Shown: positions 31,911 to 41,688, counted from the first letter of the stretch. The stretch is 64,000 bases of DNA from Microbacteriaceae bacterium 3FA27C10 (GCA_005502775.1 SCNI01000008.1:51458-115457); one strand, 5' to 3'. Program-made: numbers and translations. The notes: a model not told the origin generated them from the sequence alone.

Positions 31911-32900
31911 ATGACAGCGACCGAGACCCGCTCTGGGTCGGCGGTGCACGGCAACGGCCGCGGGGCGGCGGGCACTCAGCCCGCCGCTTCCGCGGCCGCG
32001 GCCGGTCCGCGCCGCCGCCGATTGAAGGGGCACTGGGCCGGCTGGGCGTTCGCGGCGCCGGTCGTGATCTATCTGCTGGTGTTCTACGCCTACCCGCTCT
32101 ACCGCAACCTCGAGCTGAGCTTCCGGGACTACACGGTGCGGTCGTTCATCGACGGCTCCGCACCGTTCGTCGGCTTCGACAACTACGTCAAGGTCATCAC
32201 CGACGCCACCTTCACGCCGGCTCTGATGAACACGGCCATCTTCACCGTGGTGTCGATCGTCTTCCAGTACTCCTTCGGGCTGGCCCTCGCGGTGTTCTTC
32301 TTCCGCCGCTTCCCGCTCTCCGGCACCCTCCGCGCCCTCTTCCTGGTGCCGTGGCTGTTGCCGCTGCTGGTCTCTGCTTCCACCTGGTCGTGGATGCTCA
32401 ACAGCGACTCCGGCGTCGTCAACGCCTTCCTGGGTGCGATCGGCATCGATCAGATCAACTGGCTCACCTCCCCGCAGTGGTCGCTGGTGGCCGTGCTGCT
32501 CGCGAACATCTGGATCGGCATCCCCTTCAACCTGGTGATCCTCTACAGCGGGCTCCAGGGAATCCCCGAGGAGGTCTACGAGGCGGCATCCATCGACGGG
32601 GCGAACGCGTGGCAGAAGTTCTGGCGCATCACCTTTCCTCTGCTCCGGCCGGTCTCGGCGATCACGATCCTGCTCGGTCTCGTCTACACCCTGAAGGTGT
32701 TCGACATCATCTGGATCATGACCAAGGGCGGGCCCGGGTCGTCGTCGACGACCTTCGCCATCTGGTCCTACCGCCTGGGCTTCGGCTCCGCGCTCCCCGA
32801 CCTCTCCCCCGCCGCTGCGGTCGGCAACCTGCTCATCGTGATCGCCCTCATCTTCGGATTCGTCTACATCCGAGCCCAGCGCCGATTGGACCCCTCATGA
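31911..32900 (+). CDS. Sugar ABC transporter permease 1
   Basis: A 329-residue CUT1-type permease (MalF-like). Six helices; first at about residues 44-67 (WAFAAPVVIYLLVFYAYPLY). The EAA coupling loop is EVYEAASIDGANAWQKFWRI near residue 225. A 40-residue Ala/Gly/Arg-rich cytoplasmic extension precedes helix 1. The stop overlaps the start of permease 2 by four bases. No ATPase gene is present; such importers normally share one MsmK/UgpC-type ATPase encoded elsewhere. Confidence 0.88.
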   Translation: MTATETRSGSAVHGNGRGAAGTQPAASAAAAGPRRRRLKGHWAGWAFAAPVVIYLLVFYAYPLYRNLELSFRDYTVRSFIDGSAPFVGFDNYVKVITDATFTPALMNTAIFTVVSIVFQYSFGLALAVFFFRRFPLSGTLRALFLVPWLLPLLVSASTWSWMLNSDSGVVNAFLGAIGIDQINWLTSPQWSLVAVLLANIWIGIPFNLVILYSGLQGIPEEVYEAASIDGANAWQKFWRITFPLLRPVSAITILLGLVYTLKVFDIIWIMTKGGPGSSSTTFAIWSYRLGFGSALPDLSPAAAVGNLLIVIALIFGFVYIRAQRRLDPS

Positions 32901-33718
32901 CGACTGTGCGCCGCCGATGGTTCGACACCGTCATCGGAATCGTCCTGACCGGCATCATGCTCTTCCCGGTCTACTGGATGGTGAACGTCTCGCTCACCAA
33001 GACCAATGCGATGCGGCAGGATCCACCGAGCCTGTTCCCGTTCGACCCCACCTTCGAGGGTTACCAGGCCGTGCTCTCCCAGCAGCTGCCCTACCTCGGC
33101 ACGAGCCTCGTCATCGGCCTCGGCACCGTGATCCTGACCGTCGCCCTCTCGGCACCGGCGGCGTTCGCCCTGGCGAAACTGCGCATCCCCGGCGGCGGCG
33201 CCCTCAGCTTCGTGCTGCTGGTGGCGCAGATGATCCCCGGCATCATCATGGCGATGGGGTTCTACGCGATCTACCTCAACCTGGGCATCCTGAACACGAT
33301 CCCCGGGCTGATCCTCGCGGACTCCACCATCGCCGTGCCTTTCGGCGTGTTGATCTTCACGGCGTTCATGTCGGGGATCCCGAACGAACTCCTGAACGCT
33401 GCGCGGATCGACGGCGCCGGCCACTGGCGCACCTTCCGCTCGATCGTGCTCCCGGTCAGCCGCAACTCGATCGTCACGGTGTCGCTGTTCGCCTTCCTCT
33501 GGTCGTGGTCGGACTTCCTGTTCGCCTCCACCCTCGACGGCGGCGGCAAGCTGCAACCCATCACCATGGGCATCTACCGCTACATCGGCAACAACAACCA
33601 GGAGTGGAACGCCATCATGGCGACCGCCGTCGTGGCCTCCATCCCGGCCGCCGTGCTGTTGATCGTGGCCCAGCGCTACGTCGCCGCGGGCGTCACGGCC
33701 GGCGCCGTCAAAGACTGA
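32897..33718 (+). CDS. Sugar ABC transporter permease 2
   Basis: A 273-residue MalG-like permease. Helices start TVIGIVLTGIMLFPVYWMVN; EAA loop NELLNAARIDGAGHWRTFRS near residue 175, and the ending AQRYVAAGVTAGAVKD is typical of the family. The ATG at 32897 overlaps the stop of permease 1. With permease 1 and the interrupted binding protein it forms an importer, probably for the oligosaccharide cut by the downstream glycosidase. Confidence 0.88.
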   Translation: MTTVRRRWFDTVIGIVLTGIMLFPVYWMVNVSLTKTNAMRQDPPSLFPFDPTFEGYQAVLSQQLPYLGTSLVIGLGTVILTVALSAPAAFALAKLRIPGGGALSFVLLVAQMIPGIIMAMGFYAIYLNLGILNTIPGLILADSTIAVPFGVLIFTAFMSGIPNELLNAARIDGAGHWRTFRSIVLPVSRNSIVTVSLFAFLWSWSDFLFASTLDGGGKLQPITMGIYRYIGNNNQEWNAIMATAVVASIPAAVLLIVAQRYVAAGVTAGAVKD

Positions 33719-33747
33719 CCTCTCCTCGCCCTCCACGAAAGGCCACC

Positions 33748-35469
33748 GTGTCCCGTCCCTCCTCTCTCGTCTTCGATGTGTGGCAGATCCCGTTCAGCCG
33801 GCGGCGATCCTGGCTCGACATCTCGCCCGTCGTCGGGCTGCACGCCGTTCGCCAGAACCTGCACCTCGTGTCTCACCAGACCGGCATGAACGCCGTGTTC
33901 GTGTTCGAGGTGGGGGCCGACAGCCCTCCGCCCGCCCTGCAGGTGCACGCCTCCGCGAGCGTGCTGAGCTGGGTCGACGACCGGGACGGCCGCATCGACG
34001 CGGTCTTCGAATCGGAGACGGCCGTGCGGATCCGCGGGCGTGCGCTCGCCCTGCGCATCGCGGATGCGACCCCGGAACTCACCCCCTTCACCGGCACCTA
34101 CTTCTTCCGTGACCCGATCGACGGCTCGGCCGTCTTCACCTCCTACGAGACGGGCCGCCGCTACCGGATCACCTCGATCGCCGGCGCCTTCGATCTTCAC
34201 GGGGCGGAGGCCCTCGGTGCCAGCGAGCGAGCGGTGACCGCCGACGGCCCGGAGTGGGAGATCGTGATCGAGGAGTACGACGCCGCGCGTGCGCCGTATT
34301 CGCCGTCCGCCGCCTTCGACGAGGTCGTGGCCGCTGTCGCGAGCGAGTTCGACGAGTACGTGGACCGCATCGCCGCGTGGCGCAGCGATCGGTCACCGGC
34401 GGTCGTGTCCGCGGCCTACGTGCTGTGGTCGGCCACCGTGTCGCCGAAGGGCTTCCTCGGGCGCGAATCGGTGCTCATGTCCAAGCACTGGATGGACAAG
34501 GTGTGGAGCTGGGACCACTGCTTCAATGCCCTGGCCCTGGCGCCGGGGCTGCCTGACGAGGCGATCGACCAGTTCCGGATCGTGTTCGACTTCCAGGACG
34601 ACAGCGGGGCGCTCCCCGATTCGGTGACGCACTCCGAAGTGCTCTACAACTTCGTCAAGCCCCCCATTCACGGCTGGGCGCTGCGCAAGCTCCGCGCGAC
34701 CCTGCGCGAGGCCGTCGACGCCCGGACTCTTCGGGAGCTCTACGACAGCCTGGCGCGGTGGACCGGCTTCTGGCTCGAGCATCGCCGCGTCCCGGGCCAT
34801 GCGCTCGCTCACTATCAGCACGGAAACGACAGCGGCTGGGACAACTCGAGCACCTTCGATCGCGACCGCCTGATCGAAGCCCCCGATCTGGCTGCGTTCC
34901 TCGTCGTGCAGTTCGGGGTGCTGGCCGACCTCGCGGAGGAACTCGAGCTCTCCGAGCAAGCAGAGCGCTGGCGGAGGGAGCGCTCCGCCATGGCGACGGC
35001 CCTCGCCGGACTCTGGGACGGCGACACGTTCATCGCCCGGGGTGCGACGAACGGGCGGGTGAGCAAGAAGAGCTCGCTGCTCAACAGCCTCCCGATCGTC
35101 GCGGCGCCCCACCTGCCCGCGGAGCAGATCGATGCCCTGGCCCGCCGCATCGAGTCGCACCTGACGGAGCACGGCCCGGCCACGCAGTTGCTCGGCACCG
35201 AGGAGTATGAGGCCGACGGCTACTGGCGGGGTCCGATCTGGGCTCCGTCGACCGCTCTCGTGGAGGACGGCCTCCGGCAGGCGGGCGAGGTGCGGCTGGC
35301 CGACACGATCAGCGAACGCTTCCGCCGTCTCTGCGAGCGTTCGGGATTCGCCGAGAACTTCGACGCCCAGACGGGTCAGGGCCTCCGGGACCGCGCCTAC
35401 ACCTGGACCGCGAGCGTCTACCTCACCCTCGCTCGCGAGGCCGAAGAGCGCGCCGCCGCGGGCGCCTGA
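33748..35469 (+). CDS. MGH1-like glycoside hydrolase (GH63-related)
   Basis: A 573-residue protein: an N-terminal beta domain (about 1-190), then an (alpha/alpha)6 barrel. Barrel signatures: LMSKHWMDKVWSWDHCFNAL, YQHGNDSGWDNSSTFDRDR with the likely catalytic acid Asp, DGYWRGPIWAPSTALVEDGL, and the base Glu in FAENFDAQTGQG. This matches mannosylglycerate-hydrolase-like and GH63 alpha-glucosidase-type enzymes. No signal peptide, so it acts on an imported sugar. GTG start at 33748 with GAAAGG upstream. Last gene of the LacI-controlled operon. The linkage cleaved is uncertain. Confidence 0.8.
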   Translation: MSRPSSLVFDVWQIPFSRRRSWLDISPVVGLHAVRQNLHLVSHQTGMNAVFVFEVGADSPPPALQVHASASVLSWVDDRDGRIDAVFESETAVRIRGRALALRIADATPELTPFTGTYFFRDPIDGSAVFTSYETGRRYRITSIAGAFDLHGAEALGASERAVTADGPEWEIVIEEYDAARAPYSPSAAFDEVVAAVASEFDEYVDRIAAWRSDRSPAVVSAAYVLWSATVSPKGFLGRESVLMSKHWMDKVWSWDHCFNALALAPGLPDEAIDQFRIVFDFQDDSGALPDSVTHSEVLYNFVKPPIHGWALRKLRATLREAVDARTLRELYDSLARWTGFWLEHRRVPGHALAHYQHGNDSGWDNSSTFDRDRLIEAPDLAAFLVVQFGVLADLAEELELSEQAERWRRERSAMATALAGLWDGDTFIARGATNGRVSKKSSLLNSLPIVAAPHLPAEQIDALARRIESHLTEHGPATQLLGTEEYEADGYWRGPIWAPSTALVEDGLRQAGEVRLADTISERFRRLCERSGFAENFDAQTGQGLRDRAYTWTASVYLTLAREAEERAAAGA

Positions 35470-35481
35470 ACCGGCTCAGGC
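35464..35481. terminator. Short hairpin between convergent stops
   Basis: GCCTGA (35464-35469) pairs with TCAGGC (35476-35481), covering both stop codons of the glycosidase and the histidine kinase. A weak bidirectional terminator at best. Confidence 0.35.
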
Positions 35482-37089
35482 CGATCGCACGCGCAGCGTC
35501 GCGCGGGTGCCGATCGCGGCGGCCCTGAGCGTGAGCTCTCCGCCGTTCGAGGCGGCGAGCCGCGTCGCGAGCGTGAGCCCCAGGCCGAGCCCGGGGATGG
35601 CCTGCTCCTCGGCGTAGGGCGAGCGATAGAAGGGGTCGGCGGCCTGGCGCAGCTCGTCGGGCGTCATGCCCACGCCGGTGTCGCGCACCTCGACCTCGAC
35701 GTCGTCGCCCACGTCGCGCACCAGCACCGTCACGCTGCCGCCGGGAGGGGTGAAGGCCACCGCGTTCGACACGAGCACGTCGACGATCTGTGTCAGATCA
35801 CGGGCATCCGCCATCGCCCAGCGGGCCTCGTCGTCGACCACGGCGAGGCCCACGCCCTTCGCGGCTGCCTCGCCGGCGAACCGCGCGCGGGCGCCCTCGA
35901 CGATCGGCGCCAGCGGCACCGGCTCGAGCACGGCCTCGGCGAAGTCGCTCCGGCTCGCCGCGAGCAACTGGTTCACCACGCCCAGAAGCCGGTCCCCCGC
36001 CCGCTCGATGGCGGCGCCGGAGCGGGCGACGGCTCCGGTCTCGGCACTGATCAGGGCAGCGTGCCCGAGGATCGTCGTGAGCGGTGTCTTCAGCTCGTGG
36101 CCGACCGTGTCGAGGAAGTGGTCGCGCACCTCGACCGCTTCCACGAGGGCCGTGACGTCGTGCCCCACGACGATGGCGCCGAGCACCTCCCCCTCGGAGT
36201 CGCGCACCGGTCGGGCCAGGAACGAGATCGCCCGCTGCCGGCCCGCGCGGCCCACCCAGACCTGGCGAGGGCCGTCGAACTCGTCGGAGAGTGCGAGCTG
36301 CACGATCTCGGGCCCGATGTCGAGCCGAGTCGTCCGGTCGACGTCGAAGACGTCGGCCGCCTCCGCCATCGGGCGCAGCTCCGTGGTGACGCCCCCGTGC
36401 TCCGCGAGCTCGCGCGCGAGCGAGTTCACGAGCAGCGGCCGCCCTTCACGGTCGAACATCGCGATGGCGTCGGCGGTGGTGTCGGTGATGGCCCGCATGG
36501 TGGCGGCGTTCGCCGCGGTCGAGCGCACGGCTTCGCGCATCCGGCCTGAAGCGCTCGTGAGCGCGGTGTGGGTGCGACTCAGCTGCCGGGCCACCGCGAA
36601 CGAGAGAGCCCCGAGCAACGTCACCATGATCGGCAGCGACAGCACCACGGCCCACTGGGCGAAGCTCTGCGGCGGCTGGCCGGCGACGATGAACGGATAG
36701 GCCGTCACGAAGAGCACCCCGCACAGCCCGGCCAGCGCCAGCGGCCACGGGAACGAGAAGGCCAGCCACACCATCGGGAACGCGACGATGATGCCGACCG
36801 CCGGGAGCACCCCCACCAGCGCGCCCCGGATGGGTGCGGAGCAGAGCAGGTCGAGGAGCGGGATGACGGCGAGCCAGAGTCCGTCGCCGAGTCGCGGCAT
36901 CCGCCACACCACCAGCTGGGCGACGGTCAGCACGACGATCGCGGCGGCCGCCGAGGTCGCGGCCGGGGTCAGCGCCGCGGGCTCGATCGTAAGCCCGAAC
37001 CCGAGCACGATGGCCACAGCCAGGGCGAAGAGGAGCTGAGCGAAGGGCAGGCGCCGCGTGCGCTCGAGGGGCTCGGCCGAGCTCGCCAT
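35476..37089 (-). CDS. Membrane sensor histidine kinase with PAS domain
   Basis: A 537-residue sensor kinase. The N-terminal third has six hydrophobic segments (LLFALAVAIVLGFGLTI to VLSLPIMVTLLGALSFAV). A PAS-like domain follows (TTADAIAMFDREGRPLLVNS). HisKA has the phospho-acceptor His in VGHELKTPLTTILGHAALIS. The ATP domain has LVSNAVAFTPPGGSV (N box), DTGVGMTPDEL and PGLGLGLTLATRLAASNGG. ATG 37089 chosen because a longer frame would run into the tRNA. No response regulator gene is adjacent, so it is an orphan kinase; signal unknown. Confidence 0.87.
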   Translation of the reverse strand: MASSAEPLERTRRLPFAQLLFALAVAIVLGFGLTIEPAALTPAATSAAAAIVVLTVAQLVVWRMPRLGDGLWLAVIPLLDLLCSAPIRGALVGVLPAVGIIVAFPMVWLAFSFPWPLALAGLCGVLFVTAYPFIVAGQPPQSFAQWAVVLSLPIMVTLLGALSFAVARQLSRTHTALTSASGRMREAVRSTAANAATMRAITDTTADAIAMFDREGRPLLVNSLARELAEHGGVTTELRPMAEAADVFDVDRTTRLDIGPEIVQLALSDEFDGPRQVWVGRAGRQRAISFLARPVRDSEGEVLGAIVVGHDVTALVEAVEVRDHFLDTVGHELKTPLTTILGHAALISAETGAVARSGAAIERAGDRLLGVVNQLLAASRSDFAEAVLEPVPLAPIVEGARARFAGEAAAKGVGLAVVDDEARWAMADARDLTQIVDVLVSNAVAFTPPGGSVTVLVRDVGDDVEVEVRDTGVGMTPDELRQAADPFYRSPYAEEQAIPGLGLGLTLATRLAASNGGELTLRAAAIGTRATLRVRSA

Positions 37090-37176
37090 TCGCCACCCCC
37101 GTTCAGCCGGAGCGCTCGACGGACTGTTCTGAGACGACAGTAGTCGAACACGCCCCCACCATCGTGGATCGCGGAG

Positions 37177-37261
37177 CGGAGGGCGCGAGATTCGAACTCG
37201 CGAGACATTTCTGCCCACCAGTTTTCAAGACTGGCTCCATCGGCCGCTCGGACAGCCCTCC
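37177..37261 (-). tRNA. serT: tRNA-Ser(UGA)
   Basis: Minus strand begins GGAGGGCTGTCCGAGCGGCC and ends GCGCCCTCC plus discriminator G. Acceptor GGAGGGC pairs with GCCCTCC. Anticodon stem CCAGT/ACTGG encloses TTGAAA, anticodon UGA for UCN codons. A long variable arm is present. CCA is not encoded. Lies about 870 bases downstream of serS on the same strand, with the HAD gene in between. Confidence 0.95.
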
Positions 37262-37302
37262 TGATCGCCGGGGCGATCGGGGTCGAGTTTAGCGCGATGC
37301 GC

Positions 37303-38130
37303 TCAGAGCGTGGCGAGCACCACGGCGACGCCGTCGTCGTCGATCGAGGCGGTGACCTCGGTCGCGACCGCGATCACGTCTTCAGGCGCCTGCGCCATGG
37401 CGACCGCGCGGCCCTCCGCGCCGGCCCAGCGGAACATCTCGATGTCGTTGCGGCCGTCGCCCACGGCCATCACGCGGGAGCGCGGGATGCCGAGCCGCGA
37501 ACGCACACGCTCGAGCCCGGTGGCCTTGTTCACGCCGTCGGGGGCGATGTCGAGCCACGCCGTCCAGCCGATCGAGTACGACACGCGGTGCAGGCCCATC
37601 CGCTCCACCACCTTCAGGAAGTCCTCCATGTCGTGGTCGGGCGAGATCACCACCACGCGGGTGGCCTCGATGCCCAGCAGCTCCTCGAACGCGACGCGGC
37701 GATTGCCCTCGCCCTGCACCCCCGCCGGGAAGTCGCCCGTGTACATGAACTGGCCGTGGTCGTCCTCGACCGCGAAGACCGCCTCGGCGAGGTGCGAGCG
37801 GATGGTGGTGAGCACCGGCCCCGGATCGAACACCTCCACGTGCTCCTGCCGGTAGCCCAGCGGCGCCGACGTGTCGCGCATCATCGTGACGGCGCCGTTC
37901 GCGCACACCACGTACTGCGGTGCGATGTCGAGCTGCGCGAGCACCGGCAGCGTGTGCGCGGCCGAGCGGCCGGTGGCGAGCATCACCACGTTGCCCTCGG
38001 CCACCACCCGGCGCACCTCGGCGCCCACGATGTCGCTCAGCGAGCCGTCTTCGTGCAGCACCGTGCCGTCGATGTCGAGGGCGATCAGCCAGCCGTCGGT
38101 CCCCGTCGGGGCATCGGATGCGCCGCTCAC
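37303..38130 (-). CDS. HAD-superfamily phosphatase (Cof type)
   Basis: A 275-residue HAD hydrolase of the Cof/IIB class. Motif I is [16 protein letters not shown]; motif II ATGRS; motif [23 protein letters not shown]. The cap lies between motifs II and III. The GTG at 38130 overlaps the serS stop by four bases (GTGA), so it is translated with serS; a longer frame would read into serS. Family members dephosphorylate small sugar phosphates or flavin/PLP precursors; the substrate is unknown. Confidence 0.87.
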   Translation of the reverse strand: MSGASDAPTGTDGWLIALDIDGTVLHEDGSLSDIVGAEVRRVVAEGNVVMLATGRSAAHTLPVLAQLDIAPQYVVCANGAVTMMRDTSAPLGYRQEHVEVFDPGPVLTTIRSHLAEAVFAVEDDHGQFMYTGDFPAGVQGEGNRRVAFEELLGIEATRVVVISPDHDMEDFLKVVERMGLHRVSYSIGWTAWLDIAPDGVNKATGLERVRSRLGIPRSRVMAVGDGRNDIEMFRWAGAEGRAVAMAQAPEDVIAVATEVTASIDDDGVAVVLATL

Positions 38131-39404
38131 TTCGCGACGATCAGCTCGAGCCCGCCGAGGTACGGCCGCAGCACCTCCGGAACCACCACGGAACCGTCGG
38201 CCTGCTGGTGCGTCTCGAGCAGCGCCACGATCCACCGCGTGGTGGCGAGCGTGCCGTTGAGCGTGGCGACCGGCGCGGTCTTGCCCGACTCGGTGCGGTA
38301 GCGGGTGTCGAGGCGGCGGGCCTGGTAGGTGGTGCAGTTCGAGGTGGAGGTGAGCTCGCGGTAGGTCTCCTGCGACGGCACCCACGCCTCGGTGTCGAAC
38401 TTGCGGGCGGCGCTCGAGCCGAGGTCGCCGGCCGCGACGTCGATCACGCGGTAGGCGAGGCCGAGGTCGGTGAGCATCCGCTCCTGGTAGCCGAGCAGCG
38501 CCTCGTGCTCCTTCTCGGCGTTCTCGGGCAGCACGTAGCTGAACATCTCGAGCTTGTTGAACTGGTGCACGCGCAGGATGCCGCGGGTGTCTTTTCCGTG
38601 CGAACCGGCCTCGCGCCGGTAGCAGGTCGACCAGCCGGCGTAGCGCAGCCCCGGCTCCTCGGGCTTCTTCGGGTCGAGGTCGAGGATCTCACCCATGTGG
38701 AACCCGGCCAGCGCCACCTCGCTCGTTCCGGTGAGGAAGAGGTCGTCGGCGGGCAGGTAGTAGACCTCGTCGGCGTGCTCGCCGAGGAAACCGGTGCCGT
38801 CCATGGTCTCGGGCCGCACGAGCGTGGGCGTGATGAGCGGCACGAAGCCCGCCTCGAGCGCGCGGTCGAGCGCGAGGTTCATGAGCGCGAGCTCGAGCCG
38901 CGCGCCGATGCCGGTGAGGAAGTAGAAACGGGCGCCCGAGACCTTCGCCCCCCGGGCGAGGTCGAAGACGCCGAGCGTCTCGCCGAGCTCCACGTGGTCG
39001 CGGGGCTCGAAGTCGAACACGGGCTTCGTGCCCACCTCGCGCAGCGTCACGAAGTTCTCTTCGCCGCCCTCGGGCACGCCGTCGACGACGATGTTCTGGA
39101 TCTGCCGGGCGGTCTCGGTGAACGCGTTCTCGGCATCCGTCGCCCTCTGGCTGGCAGCCTTGACGGCCGCGGCGAGTTCTTGCGCCTGGGCGACCAGAAC
39201 CTTCTTCTCCTCCTTCGGAGCGGCGGCCACCTGCTTGCCGAAGGCGTTCTGCTCGGCACGCAGGTTCTCGAACTCGAGGATGGCCGCTCGGCGCTCGGTG
39301 TCGGCGGCCAGGGCCACGTCGACGAGCTCGACCGATGAACCGCGCGCACGCTGCGAGTTCCTGACGACATCGGGGGATTCACGCAGGAGCACTGGATCGA
39401 TCAC
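38127..39404 (-). CDS. serS: Serine--tRNA ligase
   Basis: A 425-residue class II synthetase. N-terminal coiled-coil arm at about 30-100 ([20 protein letters not shown]). Motif 2 [20 protein letters not shown]; motif 3 region [20 protein letters not shown]; the [17 protein letters not shown] segment contacts serine. Charges tRNA-Ser with serine (and tRNA-Sec where present). Two serine tRNA genes lie within 13 kb. Followed by an overlapping HAD gene. Strong identification. Confidence 0.97.
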   Translation of the reverse strand: MIDPVLLRESPDVVRNSQRARGSSVELVDVALAADTERRAAILEFENLRAEQNAFGKQVAAAPKEEKKVLVAQAQELAAAVKAASQRATDAENAFTETARQIQNIVVDGVPEGGEENFVTLREVGTKPVFDFEPRDHVELGETLGVFDLARGAKVSGARFYFLTGIGARLELALMNLALDRALEAGFVPLITPTLVRPETMDGTGFLGEHADEVYYLPADDLFLTGTSEVALAGFHMGEILDLDPKKPEEPGLRYAGWSTCYRREAGSHGKDTRGILRVHQFNKLEMFSYVLPENAEKEHEALLGYQERMLTDLGLAYRVIDVAAGDLGSSAARKFDTEAWVPSQETYRELTSTSNCTTYQARRLDTRYRTESGKTAPVATLNGTLATTRWIVALLETHQQADGSVVVPEVLRPYLGGLELIVAK

Positions 39405-39437
39405 AGCATCATCCTACTTTGCGGGTACGGTGAGTCC

Positions 39438-40457
39438 GTGGGGACGGATGCGGACGAGGCGGCAGGCCCCCGCGCGGCGATCGTGGTGAATCCGGTCAAG
39501 GTCGACGCGGCGAAGCTGCGGCCGATCATCGAGGCGGCCGAGAAGGCCAACGGCTGGGGCGAGACGCTCTGGTTCGAGACCACGATCGACGACCCCGGGC
39601 AGGGCGTGACGCGCGAGGCGATCGCGGCCGGCGCATCCGTGGTGATGGCGGCGGGCGGCGACGGAACCGTGCGCTGCGTCGCCGAAGGGCTGCGCGACTC
39701 CACCGTCGCACTGGGCCTGCTGCCCGTGGGCACCGGCAACCTGCTCGCCCGCAACATCGAGATGAACCTCACCAACGTCGAGCTCGCGGTCTCGTCGGTC
39801 TTCACCGGGGCCGACCGCATGATCGACCTCGGCATCACCCGCATCACCCGCGGCGACGGCACGGCCAGCGAGCACGTCTTCCTCGTGGTGGCGGGGCTCG
39901 GCATCGACGCGAAGATGATCGCGAAGACGAACGTGAAGCTCAAGAAGGCCGTGGGCTGGCTGGCCTACGTCGACGGCATCGGCCGGGCCATCCCCACCCT
40001 CAAGCCCGTGAAGCTGCGCTACAGTCTCGACGGCTCGCCGTGGCGCAGCACCACCGCGCACTCGGTGATGGTGGGCAACTGCGGGCTGCTGCCGGGCGGG
40101 CTGCTGCTGATTCCGGATGCGCGGCCCGACGACGGGCACCTCGACATCGTCACCCTGCGGCCGGAGGGCCCCTTCGGCTGGCTGAAGGTGTGGAACAAGC
40201 TCGCCTTCGAGAACGGGGTGCTGCGCAAGTCGGCCGCCGGGCGCAAGATCATCGACCTCGTGCACGACGTGCGCTCGGTGCGCTACGCGACCGGCAAGGA
40301 CTTCGAGCTGACACTCGACCTGGAGCAGGAGATCCAGCTCGACGGCGACGCCTTCGGCACCGCGATCGCCGTGCACACCTGGGTGCACCCGGCCGGGCTC
40401 GCGGTGCGCGTGCCCGCCGACGACGCCGCCCTCCTCGCCCCGGACCTCCCCGCCTGA
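39438..40457 (+). CDS. Diacylglycerol kinase family protein
   Basis: A 339-residue lipid kinase of the DgkB/YegS fold. N-terminal AAIVVNPVKVDAAKLRPII; nucleotide motif MAAGGDGTVRCVAEGL; LGLLPVGTGNLLARNIEMNL; second domain with LVVAGLGIDAKMIAKTNVKL and a metal-ligating PGGLLLIPDARPDDGHLDIV. GTG start at 39438 is divergent from serS with 33 bases between. Phosphorylates diacylglycerol or a related lipid at the membrane, recycling lipid carriers. Confidence 0.9.
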   Translation: MGTDADEAAGPRAAIVVNPVKVDAAKLRPIIEAAEKANGWGETLWFETTIDDPGQGVTREAIAAGASVVMAAGGDGTVRCVAEGLRDSTVALGLLPVGTGNLLARNIEMNLTNVELAVSSVFTGADRMIDLGITRITRGDGTASEHVFLVVAGLGIDAKMIAKTNVKLKKAVGWLAYVDGIGRAIPTLKPVKLRYSLDGSPWRSTTAHSVMVGNCGLLPGGLLLIPDARPDDGHLDIVTLRPEGPFGWLKVWNKLAFENGVLRKSAAGRKIIDLVHDVRSVRYATGKDFELTLDLEQEIQLDGDAFGTAIAVHTWVHPAGLAVRVPADDAALLAPDLPA

Positions 40458-40480
40458 GGCCTCCCCGCCGTCGTCGTCCC

Positions 40481-41215
40481 TCAGCCGCGGCGGCCGCGAC
40501 CCGAGGTGCGAGGGGAACGGCCGGATGCGGGGCGCGGCTTGCCCTTGCCCGCACCGCCGCCCTTACCCTTGGGCTGGGCCTTCGCGGCCGCCGCGCGCGC
40601 CTCGGCCGCCTTGGCCTTCGCCTTCGCGGTGGGCTTCTGGCGGCGCAGCTCCTCCACCTCGGCGGCGGTCATGCGCGAGCTGTTGGCCGTGCGGCCGCGC
40701 ACCACCCCGATGAACTCCTCCACGAGCTCGGTGTGCTTCTCGGCCTCCCACACGAGCGCGATCTCGGTCTCCGGCACCCCGGTCACGGGCCGCGACTCCA
40801 CGTCTCGCCGGCCGTGCAGGCGGGCCACCGACTTCGGCACGATCAGAAGGCCCACGCCCGCGGCCACGAGCTCGACGGCATCCGCTCCGCCGGTCGGACC
40901 GGCCGCGATCTCGAGCATCCGCTCGTCGGCGAGCTCGGCGACGTCGATCGCCTCGTCGTCGCCCAGGGCCGCGATCGCGTGGTCCTTCGGCGCGATGACC
41001 ACCGGCACCTCGGAGTAGAGCCGGATGGCGCGCAGCTCGCCGTCGACGGGCCCGCGCGCGAACACGACGTCGGCCAGGTCGTCGCGCAGCACGCTCAGCT
41101 GGGCGCTCTCCTCGACGGGAACCGCCTCGATCGGCACCTCGGGCCGGCGTTCCGCCCAGATGCGGAACCACTTCGTGGGGGTGACCCCCGGCACGAAGGC
41201 GACGCGAAAGGCCAT
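40481..41215 (-). CDS. LysR-type substrate-binding domain protein without DNA-binding domain
   Basis: A 244-residue protein. Residues 1-190 are a LysR effector domain (FRVAFVPGVTPTKWFRIWAE, LRDDLADVVFARGPVDGELR, ELVAAGVGLLIVPKSVARLH). The N-terminal helix-turn-helix of LysR regulators is missing. The C-terminus is a basic Ala/Lys/Gly/Arg tail (KAKAKAAEARAAAAKAQPKG and GRSPRTSGRGRRG), which might bind nucleic acid. Start ATG 41215 preferred over an upstream codon. Divergent from the DUF5997 gene, an association I recognise from other actinobacteria. Confidence 0.82.
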   Translation of the reverse strand: MAFRVAFVPGVTPTKWFRIWAERRPEVPIEAVPVEESAQLSVLRDDLADVVFARGPVDGELRAIRLYSEVPVVIAPKDHAIAALGDDEAIDVAELADERMLEIAAGPTGGADAVELVAAGVGLLIVPKSVARLHGRRDVESRPVTGVPETEIALVWEAEKHTELVEEFIGVVRGRTANSSRMTAAEVEELRRQKPTAKAKAKAAEARAAAAKAQPKGKGGGAGKGKPRPASGRSPRTSGRGRRG

Positions 41216-41237
41216 GTCCCCAGGATACGCTGGGCCC

Positions 41238-41651
41238 ATGAGCCCCGAGAAGACACCGCAGACCATGAAGCCGGCGACGGCCGCGAAGAAGCTCGGAATC
41301 TACCTGCCCGCGGCTCCCGCCGAGTTCCAGGAGGCGCCGGTCACCCGCGCGACCCTCAACGCGCTGCTGGAGACCCCGCCGGAGTGGCTCGTGCAGCTGC
41401 GTCTGGAGGGCCCGCACCCGCGCGACATCGTGGCCCGCAAGCTCGGCGTCTCGATCTCGGGTCTCGCCCGCGCGGGCGTGACGGATGCGCTCACCACCGC
41501 CGAGATCGCCGCCCTGCTGCAGTCTCCCCCGGCCTGGCTCGTCACCGAGCGCGCCACCCAGGCCGAGGTTCGCGCCGAGAACAAGCGGATCAAAGACGAG
41601 AAGCTGGGCAGAGCGATCCTCGCCGCCGAGAAGAACGCAGACTCGGAGTAG
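41238..41651 (+). CDS. DUF5997 family protein
   Basis: A 137-residue protein beginning MSPEKTPQTMKPATAAKKLG, then IYLPAAPAEFQEAPVTRATL and LNALLETPPEWLVQLRLEGP. It is the DUF5997 family of actinobacteria. A helical segment with HPRDIVARKLGVSISGLARA looks like a helix-turn-helix and could bind DNA. It is divergent from the LysR-like sensor gene with 22 bases between, so the two likely share control. Function not established. Confidence 0.85.
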   Translation: MSPEKTPQTMKPATAAKKLGIYLPAAPAEFQEAPVTRATLNALLETPPEWLVQLRLEGPHPRDIVARKLGVSISGLARAGVTDALTTAEIAALLQSPPAWLVTERATQAEVRAENKRIKDEKLGRAILAAEKNADSE

Positions 41652-41664
41652 CTCCTCCCGCCCG

Positions 41665-41688
41665 GAGGGTCATTCGGAGCAGACCCTC
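41665..41688 (+). terminator. Short stem-loop after the DUF5997 gene
   Basis: GAGGGTC (41665-41671) pairs with GACCCTC (41682-41688) around a 10-base loop; followed by a run with few T (AGGGGTCTAGGCCTTT). A plausible but weak terminator before the maltokinase gene. Confidence 0.4.
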
